A stretch of DNA of 64,000 bases from an uncultured Bacteroidia bacterium. Lineage in GTDB: Bacteria; Bacteroidota; Bacteroidia; Bacteroidales; UBA932. A model generated the notes under the pieces. The model was not told the DNA's origin and did not search any database. It saw only the letters and a program-made list of their open reading frames with translations. Shown one piece after another: positions 17,911 to 26,799 of this stretch (positions within the stretch are counted from its first letter, which is position 1; every line of letters begins with the position of its first letter). A program made the position numbers and the translations under genes. Where the stretch lies: contig CADBAY010000003.1 in assembly GCA_902792815.1 (NCBI GenBank), positions 1 to 64,000 on the forward strand, read 5' to 3'.

Positions 17911-18908
17911 TCGCCCAGCGTTGCTACCATCACTGCTTTTATGGTGTGCATACGGTTCTCGGCCTCGTCGAACACGATACTCGCGGGGCTCTCGAACACG
18001 TCTTCCGTAACTTCCACGCCGTCAAGGCCGAACTTCTCGTAAACATCGCGGCCCACCTGGGTCTCAAGGTTGTGGTATGAAGGCAGGCAGTGCATGAACT
18101 TGCACTTGGGATTGCCGGTGCGCTCCATCAGTGAGGCATTTACCTGGTATGGACGCAGAAGATCGATGCGCTCTTTCCATACCTCGGCAGGTTCGCCCAT
18201 TGATACCCACACGTCGGTGTAGATGAAGTCACATCCCTTTACTCCCTCGTCCACGTTGTCGGTAATGGTGATGCGGGCGCCGGTCTCGGCGGCAATGCGG
18301 CGGCACTCTTCAATGAGTTCTGCTGCAGGCTGCAGGGCCTTGGGAGCCACTATACGCACGTCCATTCCCATCTTGGCGCCGCCGACCAGCAGTGAGTTGC
18401 CCATATTGAAGCGGGCATCGCCCAGGTAAGCGTAGGAAACCTCCTTGAGGGGCTTTCCGGCGTGCTCGCGCATAGTTAGGAAGTCGGCGAGTATCTGGGT
18501 AGGATGGAATTCGTTGGTCAGGCCGTTCCACACGGGGACGCCGGCGTACTTTGCCAGCTCCTCCACGGTGGCCTGGGCAAAGCCGCGGTATTCTATTCCG
18601 TCGTACATGCGTCCGAGCACGCGGGCAGTATCTTTCATCGATTCCTTTACACCTATCTGTGAGCCGGTGGGGCCGAGGTAGGTCACGTGAGCGCCCTGGT
18701 CGAGGGCCGCCACTTCGAAGGCGCAGCGGGTGCGTGTCGATGTCTTTTCGAATATCAGGGCGATGTTCTTGCCTTTCAGGCGGGGCTGCTCGGTACCGGT
18801 GTACTTGGCGCGCTTGAGGTCGGCTGCCAGGTCAAGGAAGAATTCTATTTCCCTTGGGGTGAAGTCCAGCAGCTTAAGAAAGCTGCGGTTTCTAAGATTG
18901 AATGCCAT
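17907..18908 (-). CDS. arcB: Ornithine carbamoyltransferase
   Basis: The 333-residue protein has the carbamoyl-phosphate site EKTSTRTR near residue 55, the HPTQ motif, DARFNMGNS and HCLPSYHN near the C-terminus, as in ornithine carbamoyltransferases. It sits downstream of carbamate kinase and a deiminase-type gene on the same strand, so the catabolic direction (citrulline plus phosphate to ornithine and carbamoyl phosphate) is more likely than arginine synthesis. ArgF and ArcB cannot be told apart by motifs alone. It is cytoplasmic and is the last gene of its operon. Confidence 0.88.
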   Translation of the reverse strand: MAFNLRNRSFLKLLDFTPREIEFFLDLAADLKRAKYTGTEQPRLKGKNIALIFEKTSTRTRCAFEVAALDQGAHVTYLGPTGSQIGVKESMKDTARVLGRMYDGIEYRGFAQATVEELAKYAGVPVWNGLTNEFHPTQILADFLTMREHAGKPLKEVSYAYLGDARFNMGNSLLVGGAKMGMDVRIVAPKALQPAAELIEECRRIAAETGARITITDNVDEGVKGCDFIYTDVWVSMGEPAEVWKERIDLLRPYQVNASLMERTGNPKCKFMHCLPSYHNLETQVGRDVYEKFGLDGVEVTEDVFESPASIVFDEAENRMHTIKAVMVATLGD

Positions 18909-18921
18909 ATTGTGTTAATTG

Positions 18922-19848
18922 TTAAGGAATTATCTCTGTGCCGCAGGAGGCCTCGGAAAGGCTTCCTGCTTCGGTTATGACGCATCTTCCGCCGGTACGT
19001 TCGGCGAACAATATGCCGGCCCTGACCTTGGGGGCCATGGAGCCCTCTGCAAACTGTCCTTGGGCGAGGTATTCGCGGGCCTGCGCTACAGTCATGGAGT
19101 CAAGGGCAGTCTCGCCCTCCTTGTGGAAGTTGATATAGACTTTGGGTACGTCGGTAAGGATATAGAACTCATCGGCTTTAATGGTAAGGGCGGCAAGGGC
19201 GCTCGCAAGGTCCTTGTCTATAACCGCCTCTACGCCTTTGTAGCCTTCAGGGTCTTTAACTACCGGTATCCCGCCGCCGCCCACGGTGACCACTATATTG
19301 CCCTCGCGTGCCAGCTTTTCGACAATCTCTATGTTGTTGATACGTATAGGCTTGGGAGATGCGACAACCTTGCGCCAGCCTCGTCCGGCAGGGTCTTCGC
19401 GCCACTGTCCGGGACGGCTCGAGGCCTCTTCGCGGCTGTAGTACGGACCGACGGGTTTGGTGGGGTTAAGGAAGCCGGGATCGTCGGGCGATACCTCCAC
19501 GCGGGTCACGATCGACACCACCTTGCGGTCGATTCCGGCAGCCCTGAGTTCTTTCTCCATGCCGGTCTCTATCATATAGGCTATGGACCCTTGGGTTTCG
19601 GCGCCGCAGACGTCCATGGGCATGCTCTGCAGCCCGAATTGCTTCGATCCGGCCTCGTGGCGCAGCAGGGCGTTTCCCACCTGCGGCCCGTTGCCGTGGC
19701 CTATCACTATGTCGTATCCTTTGTTAACGAGCCCCATGAGGCTATGGCAGGTGCTGCGGACGTTGGCGAGCTGCTCTTCGTAAGTGCCTTTCTGTCCGGC
19801 TTTGAGCAATGCATTCCCGCCGAATGCGATCATTGCGAGTTTTCCCAT
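18922..19848 (-). CDS. arcC: Carbamate kinase
   Basis: The 308-residue protein matches carbamate kinase: AFGGNALL at the start, IGHGNGPQVGN, MPMDVCGAETQG, VGPYYS, VVASPKP, VTVGGGGIPV and DKDLASALAA. It makes ATP and carbamate from carbamoyl phosphate, the energy-yielding last step of the arginine deiminase pathway. It lies between the deiminase (3-base gap) and arcB (13-base gap), which makes the pathway assignment strong. Confidence 0.92.
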   Translation of the reverse strand: MGKLAMIAFGGNALLKAGQKGTYEEQLANVRSTCHSLMGLVNKGYDIVIGHGNGPQVGNALLRHEAGSKQFGLQSMPMDVCGAETQGSIAYMIETGMEKELRAAGIDRKVVSIVTRVEVSPDDPGFLNPTKPVGPYYSREEASSRPGQWREDPAGRGWRKVVASPKPIRINNIEIVEKLAREGNIVVTVGGGGIPVVKDPEGYKGVEAVIDKDLASALAALTIKADEFYILTDVPKVYINFHKEGETALDSMTVAQAREYLAQGQFAEGSMAPKVRAGILFAERTGGRCVITEAGSLSEASCGTEIIP

Positions 19849-19851
19849 TTG

Positions 19852-20766
19852 CTAGTCCCTCCTCAGCGGCAGCGTGGAGCACCTCAGCAGGCCTCCCATT
19901 TTGGATATTTCACGGTAGGGAACAGTCTCGACAGTCATTCCCCACGCATTCTTGAGATGTTCGCCCAGACGGGTGAAATGCTCTTCGATGACCACCACAT
20001 CCTCGGAAATGCTGAAGATGTTGGAGTTCATCCAGTACATCTCTTCCTGGGTGATTTCGAACACGTTCTCGCGTCCGAAGAGGTCGATCAGATGGTCGGC
20101 GTCCCTTGGGTTGAGGAATCCGTCTCGGTATATGATGGCCTTGTCGCGGCCCACCGGCATGAACGTGCAGTCGAGGTGGAGTATGCCCTCGCGGGGGTTG
20201 GTGTCGCTCTTGCGCAGGTTGAGCGGGATGATGGTCTTGTCCGGGAAGATCATCCGCAGGTAGTCGAGCGCCAGACGGTTGGTACGTGCGGTCTTGACCT
20301 CCGAGTAGTCTTCGAAGGCGTACTGTCCCAGGAATATGACTCCGTTGTACAGTATTACGTCTCCTCCCTCGACGTGCACCGCTTCGGGCAGATTGTAAAT
20401 CTGCGTGTAGTGTATGTCGGAGTAGATCTTTTCGTAGGCGTTGATTTCTTCCTGACGGTCGGGGATGATGTTGGATACAATAATCTTGTCGTCGATCACG
20501 AAGCCCACGTCCCTCGAGAATATCTGGTTGCAGTTCTTTACGGGCTCTGGGCGGTAAACCTTCACGCCGTACTTGAGGAGCACGGCCTCGAAGGCGTTCA
20601 TTTCTTTTATGATATCCTGCTCCTTGGGGAATACGCCCCTGAGTACAGACTCGTACGACTTGGCGTCAAACGTTTCTTTAAGCTTGGGTACCGGGCCTAT
20701 CGACTCCGGCCTCCCCAGCACTACTTCCCTCAGCCGGGATGTTTCTGAGTGTACGTTGAGTATCAT
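19852..20766 (-). CDS. Amidinotransferase/deiminase-superfamily hydrolase, probable arginine deiminase
   Basis: The 304-residue protein belongs to the guanidino-group modifying superfamily (PF02274). It shows SRDVGFVIDD, HVEGGDVILY, LHLDCTFMPVG with the catalytic His, and GGLLRCSTLPL with the catalytic Cys near the C-terminus. Classic ArcA is about 400 residues, so this is a compact, DDAH-like version. Its position before carbamate kinase and ornithine carbamoyltransferase argues that it converts arginine to citrulline and ammonia; hydrolysis of methylarginine or citrulline are alternatives. Its first 89 bases overlap the end of the upstream transporter gene in another frame. Confidence 0.78.
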   Translation of the reverse strand: MILNVHSETSRLREVVLGRPESIGPVPKLKETFDAKSYESVLRGVFPKEQDIIKEMNAFEAVLLKYGVKVYRPEPVKNCNQIFSRDVGFVIDDKIIVSNIIPDRQEEINAYEKIYSDIHYTQIYNLPEAVHVEGGDVILYNGVIFLGQYAFEDYSEVKTARTNRLALDYLRMIFPDKTIIPLNLRKSDTNPREGILHLDCTFMPVGRDKAIIYRDGFLNPRDADHLIDLFGRENVFEITQEEMYWMNSNIFSISEDVVVIEEHFTRLGEHLKNAWGMTVETVPYREISKMGGLLRCSTLPLRRD

Positions 20767-21664
20767 TATTATTCTTTGTGGTTATTACTATTTGTGTAAG
20801 GTAGATTCCTATCATTCCGACGGCAAGGCCCAGCCACTGCATGCCGCTCAGCCTCTCCTCGCCGAAGAGGAAAGCGGCCAGCGCGGTCATTAGGGGCGAC
20901 AGGGCCAGGAAAACGCTGGTATGTGCAACCCCGAGGTGCTTGATAGCGTATGCCCAGGTGGTGAAAGCGGTGGCGCTGCACAGCAGGGCAAGCGCAAGTG
21001 TGGGGTAGATAACGCTCCAGCTAAGGTACAATCCGGGCTCGAAGCTCTTGATGCCCTTGGTGACAAAAAGCGGGATAAAGAAAACCGCGCCGAAAAGGAA
21101 TTGATACATCACTATCACCGACGGCGCGTAAGAGTCGGTCAGCGACTTGGTGAAGGCAATCTGGCTGACTTCCGAGATAACAGCAATAAACAGTATCAGT
21201 ATTCCCCATACGAAATAAGTTCCGGTACTGCTTCGCGTCCATGTCACCAGCCATAGGCCCGCAAGGGTCACGAAAACGCCCACTACGTTGACTGCACTGA
21301 ACTTTTCTTTGAAAATGAACAGCCCGACCATCATCGCAAACAGTGGATTGGTGGCCACCACAAGTGCGGTAATGGTAGGAGATTCAGTGAGTTTGAGCCC
21401 GTATGTCTCGGCGATAAAATATATAAAAGGCATGCACAGGGCCAGCATTAAGAATTTTGGCCAGTCCTTGCCTTTTATTTTCATGCTTTTACGGGCTATC
21501 TTATTGATGCAGAATAGCAAGATGCCTGCGGCCAGGGAGCGTGCGGGAACGAAGAATTCGACCGGTATTCCCAGTGCCAGAAGCCTGTCCGCCCAAATAT
21601 AAGACAGGCCCCATAGTGTTATCGTGGTCATTGCGGCCAGATAGGCCGTTAACTTTCCTTTCAT
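20678..21664 (-). CDS. EamA/DMT-family transporter
   Basis: The 328-residue protein (start at ATG 21664) has about ten hydrophobic segments in two EamA halves, with TTITLWGLSYIWADRLL first and SVFLALSPLMTALAAFLFGEERLSG in the second. It may move arginine, ornithine or another metabolite for the deiminase pathway downstream, but drug/metabolite transporter substrates cannot be predicted. I rejected the longer start at 21700 because a promoter-like box sits there. The final 25 or so residues, after the last membrane segment, are polar and read over the 5' end of the deiminase gene; this looks like a lost stop or frameshift. Confidence 0.78.
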   Translation of the reverse strand: MKGKLTAYLAAMTTITLWGLSYIWADRLLALGIPVEFFVPARSLAAGILLFCINKIARKSMKIKGKDWPKFLMLALCMPFIYFIAETYGLKLTESPTITALVVATNPLFAMMVGLFIFKEKFSAVNVVGVFVTLAGLWLVTWTRSSTGTYFVWGILILFIAVISEVSQIAFTKSLTDSYAPSVIVMYQFLFGAVFFIPLFVTKGIKSFEPGLYLSWSVIYPTLALALLCSATAFTTWAYAIKHLGVAHTSVFLALSPLMTALAAFLFGEERLSGMQWLGLAVGMIGIYLTQIVITTKNNNDTQRTLRNIPAEGSSAGEAGVDRPGTQA

Positions 21665-21697
21665 CCTTGTACTTAAAAGTAAGCCTTTTCGGGGAGA

Positions 21698-21705
21698 CAA
21701 AGATA
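21698..21705 (-). promoter_or_regulatory. Bacteroidetes -7 box (TATCTTTG) for the EamA-arginine deiminase operon
   Basis: On the minus strand TATCTTTG fits the TAnnTTTG consensus and lies 33 bases upstream of the ATG at 21664. It supports the shorter start of the EamA gene and gives an approximately 27-base leader. Confidence 0.55.
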
Positions 21706-21792
21706 CACATTATCGCCGACTTGGGCAAGACCACGGATATGACAGATTGTCAGCCATCAGGGAGCGGACTGATATTTGCTGAAAAAGCGGGT

Positions 21793-22590
21793 ATGGGATC
21801 ATTAAAATGGTTGGCAGGCCTTCTGGGCTGGGCGTCCATGGGGCCTTTAGGGGGCCTTCTGGGCTTCTTTCTCGGTTCGGCCATCGAAACATACATAGGT
21901 ATCTCCAGGCAGTTGCCTGGAGGCGATTCATCTTCGGAGTCCTATACCGGGAGGGGCTATAATCGCACAGGCGGCAGCGCCTCTCGCGGCGGCTATACGG
22001 CTACAGAGCAGCGTAACAGCTTCTTTATGAGCCTTCTGGTGCTCTCATCGGCGGTCATCCGCGCCGACGGCCGCACCCATCCTTCCGAACTTGAATACGT
22101 CAAGAGCTTTATCCGCAACAACTTCGGCGACGATGCCGTGAGGGAGGCGATGCGCATTCTCGAGGGGCTCAATGCCAAGCAGGTCAACATCTACTCGGTG
22201 GGCCCGCAGATTGCTGCTAACATGAATTATTCGCAGCGGCTCCAGCTGTTTGACTATCTGACGCGGATAGCCGCCGCCGACGGCGATTTCAGCAAGTCTG
22301 AAAAAGATGTCCTTGAGGCCATAGGATCGGTAATCGGCCTCACTTCATCCGACGTGTCGTCGATTATAGCCATGTTCTACCGCGATACCGACTCCGTTTA
22401 TTCGGTGCTTGAAATAACTCCTTCGGCCACCGACGACGAGGTCAAGGCCGCTTACCGGCGCATGGCCATGAAGTATCATCCCGACAAAGTAGCCACCCTC
22501 GGACCGGAAGTCCAGAAGGCGGCTGCCGAGAAGTTCCGCAAGGTCCAGGAGGCCTATGAGACCATCAAGCGGGCCCGCGGGATGAGTTAA
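21793..22590 (+). CDS. TerB-DnaJ domain protein (DjlA-like)
   Basis: The 265-residue protein starts with a glycine-rich hydrophobic segment (MGSLKWLAGLLGWASMGPLGG) that may insert in the membrane, then a variable linker. Residues about 75-190 form a TerB-like helical domain (SSAVIRADGRTHPSELEYVKSF, AAADGDFSKSEKDVL). The C-terminus (about 200-265) is a J-domain with YRRMAMKYHPDKV, including the HPD needed to stimulate Hsp70 (DnaK). The layout is that of DjlA-type co-chaperones. ATG 21739 is possible, but the hydrophobic start at 21793 fits the family better. Its stop overlaps that of the convergent hydrolase gene. Confidence 0.82.
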   Translation: MGSLKWLAGLLGWASMGPLGGLLGFFLGSAIETYIGISRQLPGGDSSSESYTGRGYNRTGGSASRGGYTATEQRNSFFMSLLVLSSAVIRADGRTHPSELEYVKSFIRNNFGDDAVREAMRILEGLNAKQVNIYSVGPQIAANMNYSQRLQLFDYLTRIAAADGDFSKSEKDVLEAIGSVIGLTSSDVSSIIAMFYRDTDSVYSVLEITPSATDDEVKAAYRRMAMKYHPDKVATLGPEVQKAAAEKFRKVQEAYETIKRARGMS

Positions 22591-23459
22591 TTCTTGAAGA
22601 AATCAGCGAAAATCTTTACGAGCCTGTTCCAGTGCCAGGAAAACAGGTGGTTCGCTCCCTCGATGCGCGTGTAGCGGCAGTCGCGGAAGACGCCCAGATA
22701 GTTTTCCACATCTTCCATCGGAATGATGTGGTCGGCGCTGCCCTGTACGATGCACACCGGCCCTTTGTATTTTGCCGATTCGGCTTCGATGGGGAGTGTC
22801 TGGGCGCTTTTGATATAGTCCCGTCCGAAGCGGTACCACCAGACCCTGACTGCCTCGGGCGGGTTTACCGGGTCGCAGCGGACGCCGAGGAAATGCCCCT
22901 CCAGAGCATAATCTCTGAGCGATACGCCGGGTGAGGCGAGTCCCACGGAATGGGGCGGAGTGCCTTTTTCTTCGAGCCGCCCGGCAAGCATTGCCGCAAC
23001 CACACCTCCTTGAGAATGCCCCAGCAGCGATATGTTGCCGGCGTACGGCAGGCTCTGCACGAAGGTGTACATGGCCTCGGCATCGTCTATCTCGGAGGGA
23101 ACGGTATTCTTGAGCAAGTCGCCCTCGCTGTCTCCCTGGGCGTTGAAGTCAAAGCGTACGCACACGAAACCGCTCTTGGCGAGCTTCCTGGCAAGGAACG
23201 GCATAGGCTGGACGTTCTTGTGGGCCATGACTCCGTGCATAATGATTATGACGGGCCACCGTCTAGTCTCGTCGAATCCTGGCGGCAAATCCATCTTAAC
23301 CGCCAGGCGCCCGCAGGGGCCGTCGATGTATCGTATTTTTTCCATCGCTGAGGGTGGTTCTTTTGCTCCGGAAGGTAAAGCTCCCGCCGTCACCGTCAGC
23401 AACGACAGTGACAGCGCAAGAAAGAGCAGAGACGATTTATTCGTCTTTGTCTCCTCCAA
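22587..23459 (-). CDS. Alpha/beta hydrolase (S33 / feruloyl-esterase-like), exported
   Basis: The 290-residue frame has a probable signal peptide (SSLLFLALSLSLLTVTAGA) and an alpha/beta hydrolase domain: IIIMHGVMAHK, RFDFNAQGDSEG, LLGHSQGG with the nucleophile Ser, GSADHIIP with the acid Asp and GANHLFSW with the His. It resembles cinnamoyl/feruloyl esterase-like S33 proteins. The frame that includes the signal begins with TTG at 23459, inside the upstream gene; the first ATG, at 23345, would remove the signal and give a 252-residue cytoplasmic protein. I favour TTG because of the signal peptide, but the start is uncertain. Confidence 0.75.
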   Translation of the reverse strand: MEETKTNKSSLLFLALSLSLLTVTAGALPSGAKEPPSAMEKIRYIDGPCGRLAVKMDLPPGFDETRRWPVIIIMHGVMAHKNVQPMPFLARKLAKSGFVCVRFDFNAQGDSEGDLLKNTVPSEIDDAEAMYTFVQSLPYAGNISLLGHSQGGVVAAMLAGRLEEKGTPPHSVGLASPGVSLRDYALEGHFLGVRCDPVNPPEAVRVWWYRFGRDYIKSAQTLPIEAESAKYKGPVCIVQGSADHIIPMEDVENYLGVFRDCRYTRIEGANHLFSWHWNRLVKIFADFFKN

Positions 23460-23787
23460 GGCCCTCGAGGAAGCCCTTGGCGCCCTCTACCAGTTCTTCA
23501 ACGGCGCCTGCTGCTTCTTTGAGGCCTGCCTTGAGGGCAGCTGCCTGATAGCGGCCGATAGCGGCGTTAATCTCTTTTTTCTGCTCGGCGTTGAACTTGT
23601 CGGCGTTCTCGTTGAACTGCTCGACGAGTTTTTCGTACTGGTCGTTGGCATTCTCCCACTGCGCCTCGCTGAAGGAGTCGCCGTTCTTCTCCACCTTGTC
23701 GGCCAGGGCGGTGAACTGTTTGGGCAGGGTGGATGTGCAGGATGCCATCACCACGAGTGCTGCAAGAAGAAGCAAAATCTTTTTCAT
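23437..23787 (-). CDS. Small helical lipoprotein (DUF6565-like)
   Basis: The 116-residue protein has a lipoprotein signal (ALVVMASC) followed by charged helices rich in Glu, Lys and Ala (FTALADKVEKNGDSFSEAQW, YEKLVEQFNENADKFN). This resembles small Bacteroidales lipoproteins annotated DUF6565, whose function is unknown. It overlaps the following hydrolase gene by 23 bases and follows the Ntn hydrolase by three, so the three are probably one transcript. Confidence 0.7.
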   Translation of the reverse strand: MKKILLLLAALVVMASCTSTLPKQFTALADKVEKNGDSFSEAQWENANDQYEKLVEQFNENADKFNAEQKKEINAAIGRYQAAALKAGLKEAAGAVEELVEGAKGFLEGLGGDKDE

Positions 23788-23790
23788 ACG

Positions 23791-24924
23791 CTATAGATTA
23801 AAGTGATGTGTTGTGTCGTAGTCGTTCCAGTTGCGCAGGGCCAGGGTGATGTTCTGCTGGTCGTACACATTGCTGTACTGGGTGTCTTCCACGGTGCCGT
23901 TGTCCCACACGAGGTCTGCCCAGTGTACCATGGAGAGGCACTCCTGGGCCTGGTCGAAGGTAAGAGTGCCGTCGTGCTCTGCCAGATAGGCGCCGGCGGT
24001 CTCGTATCTCCACCAACTCTTGCTGTGCGGATTGCCCACGGCCTCGTTGGGAACTGTAGTATAGTACTTCTCTGACAAAAGATGGTTGGTTACCAGCATC
24101 GACTTCTCGCCCTCGGCTTTGCGCACCACCATCGATTTCCATCCGTCTTCTTTGTCGAACTCGAGCACGGCGCAGTCACCGTAGGCGTCGGCAATCATAT
24201 AGTGATAGCCCGAGCCGACAGTGGCATCGTGCCTGATATCGAGAGTCGCCGCAAGGTCCAGAGCCTCCTGGACTGTGCTGCAGCGGTCCAGCCACAGGCG
24301 CATTATGATCGTGGTGCCCACTTTGTGCTTGCCGCTCTCTTGCTGCGCCGCCTGCTTGGGAAGGGCCATTATGGAAGTGCAGAGGCCCTTTTCGTTGATA
24401 CCGTCCACAGGAGCGTAAACCGCTGCGAGGCAGCTTAACTTGGACCCGAACGAGGTGGGCAGCTTGTCGAGGGAATATCCAAAATGTGACATATCGCTGA
24501 CGGCAATCGAAGCGTATCCTTTTTTGGGATGCGATACGGTGACCATCGTGGGGTTCTTGAAATAGTCATAGTTGCGGCCGTACCAGAATCCTTTTTCTCC
24601 TGCTTTGGAGGCCTGGAAACTGGTGCAGTTAAACGTGGCCATTTCTCCGTTTTCGTCTGCAACCTGGGCGCTCTTCATTTTGATGGGGATGCCTTTGCCG
24701 ATGCGCCCTATCACATAGTCAAGGAGCTTGGCGTTGCAGTCTATATCTTTGGAAATCAGGTCGTCAAGGTCGTATGCCGCCTTGTATTCCATGTGGTAGA
24801 GGTAAGGATTGCCATCAACCTGCTTTACGGTGATAATCGAGCTGATCTCGCCCCTCCAGATGCACAGGACGGCTATCAGCAAAGCGGCCAGAATGCCGAG
24901 CAACCATTTGAGAAACTTCTTCAT
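23791..24924 (-). CDS. Membrane-anchored Ntn hydrolase (choloylglycine hydrolase/C45-like)
   Basis: The 377-residue protein starts at ATG 24924 with a hydrophobic anchor (FLKWLLGILAALLIAVLCIW). The catalytic part begins at FNCTSFQA, where the Cys is the probable nucleophile, followed by GFWYGRNYDYF, INEKGLCTSIMALP and SMLVTNHLL. This fits linear-amide C-N hydrolases related to penicillin acylase and bile-salt hydrolase. It differs from the Ntn protein at 10744-11853 because the Cys is internal and would need propeptide processing. The substrate is unknown. It has its own promoter-like box. Confidence 0.75.
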   Translation of the reverse strand: MKKFLKWLLGILAALLIAVLCIWRGEISSIITVKQVDGNPYLYHMEYKAAYDLDDLISKDIDCNAKLLDYVIGRIGKGIPIKMKSAQVADENGEMATFNCTSFQASKAGEKGFWYGRNYDYFKNPTMVTVSHPKKGYASIAVSDMSHFGYSLDKLPTSFGSKLSCLAAVYAPVDGINEKGLCTSIMALPKQAAQQESGKHKVGTTIIMRLWLDRCSTVQEALDLAATLDIRHDATVGSGYHYMIADAYGDCAVLEFDKEDGWKSMVVRKAEGEKSMLVTNHLLSEKYYTTVPNEAVGNPHSKSWWRYETAGAYLAEHDGTLTFDQAQECLSMVHWADLVWDNGTVEDTQYSNVYDQQNITLALRNWNDYDTTHHFNL

Positions 24925-24941
24925 GACGTTAGGTGTTTGTG

Positions 24942-24949
24942 CAAATATA
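24942..24949 (-). promoter_or_regulatory. Bacteroidetes -7 box (TATATTTG)
   Basis: TATATTTG on the minus strand lies 17 bases before the ATG at 24924, in the 45-base gap after the dehydrogenase gene. It predicts a very short leader for the Ntn hydrolase transcript. Confidence 0.55.
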
Positions 24950-24969
24950 ATCATTTTTGGAAACTATCC

Positions 24970-25977
24970 TTAGTTTACCCGGAACCTGAGGGGCTTGCCT
25001 TCGAGGAATCCAAGATAGTTGTCCATGGCAAAGGCCGGCGCGTCTTTATAGGAGTTGACAGTGTCTCCGGCGCGGTGGCTCGTAATGGTTACATTGTCAT
25101 ACTCCCGCAGGAATCCGGGAATGTCGGGCTCGGTGTCGAATACGTCAAGCGCCACGCTGAGCGGCCTGCCCCTGTCGAGCGAGCGCTTAAGGGCCAGGGT
25201 GTCGACCAGGTGGGCCCGGGCGGTGTTGATAAGCACTGCTGTGGGCTTGAGCATTTCGAGTTCCCTTTCGCCGATAATGACGCCCTTGGCCCTGGCGTGG
25301 AGGGTTACTACGTCAGATTTCTGCAGCAGTTCGTCCAGGGGGACGATACTGTAGGGGGCTTCTTTGCAGAACGGGTCGCTTACGAGTATCCTGCAGCCCA
25401 GGGCCTTGAGTTTTTCGGCCACCAGGCGCCCCACGGAGCCGAAGCCGACTACGCCGACGGTGAGGTCTTTAAGCTCGCGGATGGTGGTGGCGGTGTTGGG
25501 ATACACTTTACGCCACTGTCCGTTTTTGAGCGCAAAGTGGGAGCGGCAGATATTGCGTGTCTCGCACAATATCAGGCCCAGGGTGTACTCGGCTACGGCA
25601 TTGGCATTGTGCGCCGGATTGTTGGAAATTATTATTCCGCGTTCAGTGGCGGCCTCCACATCGAGGTTCTCCATCCCCCCGCGGCAGGAGAGGACCGCCT
25701 TGAGCCTGGGAGCATTGTCCAGCAGGCTTCCGGTCACAGGGCACAGATGGACTATGAGCAGGTCGGCATCTTTGACGGCTTCCGGGAGAAGGGCGGGAAT
25801 GGGCAGGCTGTCCCTGTGGCCGGTTTCAAGCAGGCGGGCGGTCTCGCGCATGGCCTCGCGGTCTTCCTGGCCCCAGAAAAGCACCTCCAGGCTATCTTCC
25901 GCTTTTAAGAAAGGGGCCACTCCCTCCCGCATCATATCGGGAGTGATAAAGGCGTCGCCCACACAAACGATTTTCAT
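24970..25977 (-). CDS. D-isomer-specific 2-hydroxyacid dehydrogenase
   Basis: The 335-residue protein has the family's two-domain layout with the NAD-binding motif VGVVGFGSVGRLVAEKL near residue 170, then SDVVTLHAR, LINTARAHLVD, LDVFDTEP and TSHRAGDTV. The catalytic Arg, Glu and His are in place (SCRGGMENLD, ALDVFDTEPD, TSHRAG). It resembles phosphoglycerate-dehydrogenase-like proteins of unknown substrate. D-lactate, released by MurQ, is a conceivable substrate, but the gene is in a different operon. It is followed by its promoterless neighbourhood and preceded by the phosphodiesterase gene with a four-base gap. Confidence 0.8.
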   Translation of the reverse strand: MKIVCVGDAFITPDMMREGVAPFLKAEDSLEVLFWGQEDREAMRETARLLETGHRDSLPIPALLPEAVKDADLLIVHLCPVTGSLLDNAPRLKAVLSCRGGMENLDVEAATERGIIISNNPAHNANAVAEYTLGLILCETRNICRSHFALKNGQWRKVYPNTATTIRELKDLTVGVVGFGSVGRLVAEKLKALGCRILVSDPFCKEAPYSIVPLDELLQKSDVVTLHARAKGVIIGERELEMLKPTAVLINTARAHLVDTLALKRSLDRGRPLSVALDVFDTEPDIPGFLREYDNVTITSHRAGDTVNSYKDAPAFAMDNYLGFLEGKPLRFRVN

Positions 25978-25981
25978 ATTC

Positions 25982-26764
25982 CTAGTAGCCTATGATGTCG
26001 TAGAAATCGGTGGTTACCCAATCGACGCCGAGTTTTTCGGCTATGTCGCGCAGATACAAGCTGTTGACCATCCAGAAGAATGTTTCTATGCCTTTCTGCC
26101 TGAATTCTGCCACCCATTCGGGATGGTTCAGGAACACTTCCACACTGTATGAAACGGCATTGATGTGGAGTTTTTCCACTTCTTCGGGGGGAAGGGAATT
26201 GTGCAGGCTGCTGGAGTTAAGAAGAGTTCTTGCCTTAGGCTCGAGGCGCAGGACTTCCTCGCAGGTTGCCGGTTTGAAAGAAAGGAAGTAAACCTGGTCA
26301 AGCATGTCCAGCTGTTTCACTTCTTCAAGGCACTTGGCCACAACCACATTCTCTATTTCCTGCGTTGCGTGTGACTTGATTTCAATGAATTGCAGTATTT
26401 CGGGGGTAGTCTTGGCCTGCTCCAGCCACTCGTGCAGGGTGGGAATCTGGTTGCCGAATGGGAGGCGGTAGGCGCGTATCTCCTCGGCAGTGCTCTTTTG
26501 CATGTTCAGGGTGGAGGTTATTTTGGCGTCGTGACGTATCAGCAGCTGTCCGTCTGCCGACATGTGCACGTCAAACTCACATCCGTCAACTTTTTTGTCC
26601 TGCGCCCGCTTGAGTGCGTCAAGAGTGTTCTCGTCTGTGACGAATTCGGTCCCGGCGGTCCTCAGGCCGCGGTGCGAGAGCACTCTGGGATGGCTCTTCT
26701 GGCTGCCGGTAGTGCAACCGGAGAGCAGCAGAGCCGTCCCGATAATTGCTAAAGTCTTTTTCAT
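25982..26764 (-). CDS. Glycerophosphodiester phosphodiesterase lipoprotein
   Basis: The 260-residue protein has a lipoprotein signal (ALLLSGC) and the GDPD-family metal and catalytic motifs: SHRGLR, ENTLDALKRA, GCEFDVHMSADGQLLIRHD, then FIEIKS. It probably hydrolyses glycerophosphodiesters from lipid headgroups in the periplasm to glycerol-3-phosphate. It lies four bases before the 2-hydroxyacid dehydrogenase gene, with which it may be cotranscribed, and is divergent from the orphan gene at 26800. Confidence 0.85.
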   Translation of the reverse strand: MKKTLAIIGTALLLSGCTTGSQKSHPRVLSHRGLRTAGTEFVTDENTLDALKRAQDKKVDGCEFDVHMSADGQLLIRHDAKITSTLNMQKSTAEEIRAYRLPFGNQIPTLHEWLEQAKTTPEILQFIEIKSHATQEIENVVVAKCLEEVKQLDMLDQVYFLSFKPATCEEVLRLEPKARTLLNSSSLHNSLPPEEVEKLHINAVSYSVEVFLNHPEWVAEFRQKGIETFFWMVNSLYLRDIAEKLGVDWVTTDFYDIIGY

Positions 26765-26774
26765 GGTTTTTTAG

Positions 26775-26782
26775 TATTTTTG
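26775..26782 (+). promoter_or_regulatory. Bacteroidetes -7 box (TATTTTTG) for the orphan gene
   Basis: TATTTTTG fits TAnnTTTG and ends 17 bases before the ATG at 26800, so the predicted leader is about a dozen bases. The 35-base divergent gap leaves little room for other control sites. Confidence 0.55.
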
Positions 26783-26799
26783 CTTAAAAATTATGTGCT

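Noticed and set aside
18919..20748. Open frame of about 600 codons on the + strand opposite the arginine deiminase genes
   Set aside because: The minus-strand genes have clear enzyme motifs, and the + frame product is compositionally odd, without motifs or a start context.
24529..25908. Long + strand frame opposite the 2-hydroxyacid dehydrogenase
   Set aside because: Shadow of a real gene; the dehydrogenase on the other strand has all its catalytic motifs.
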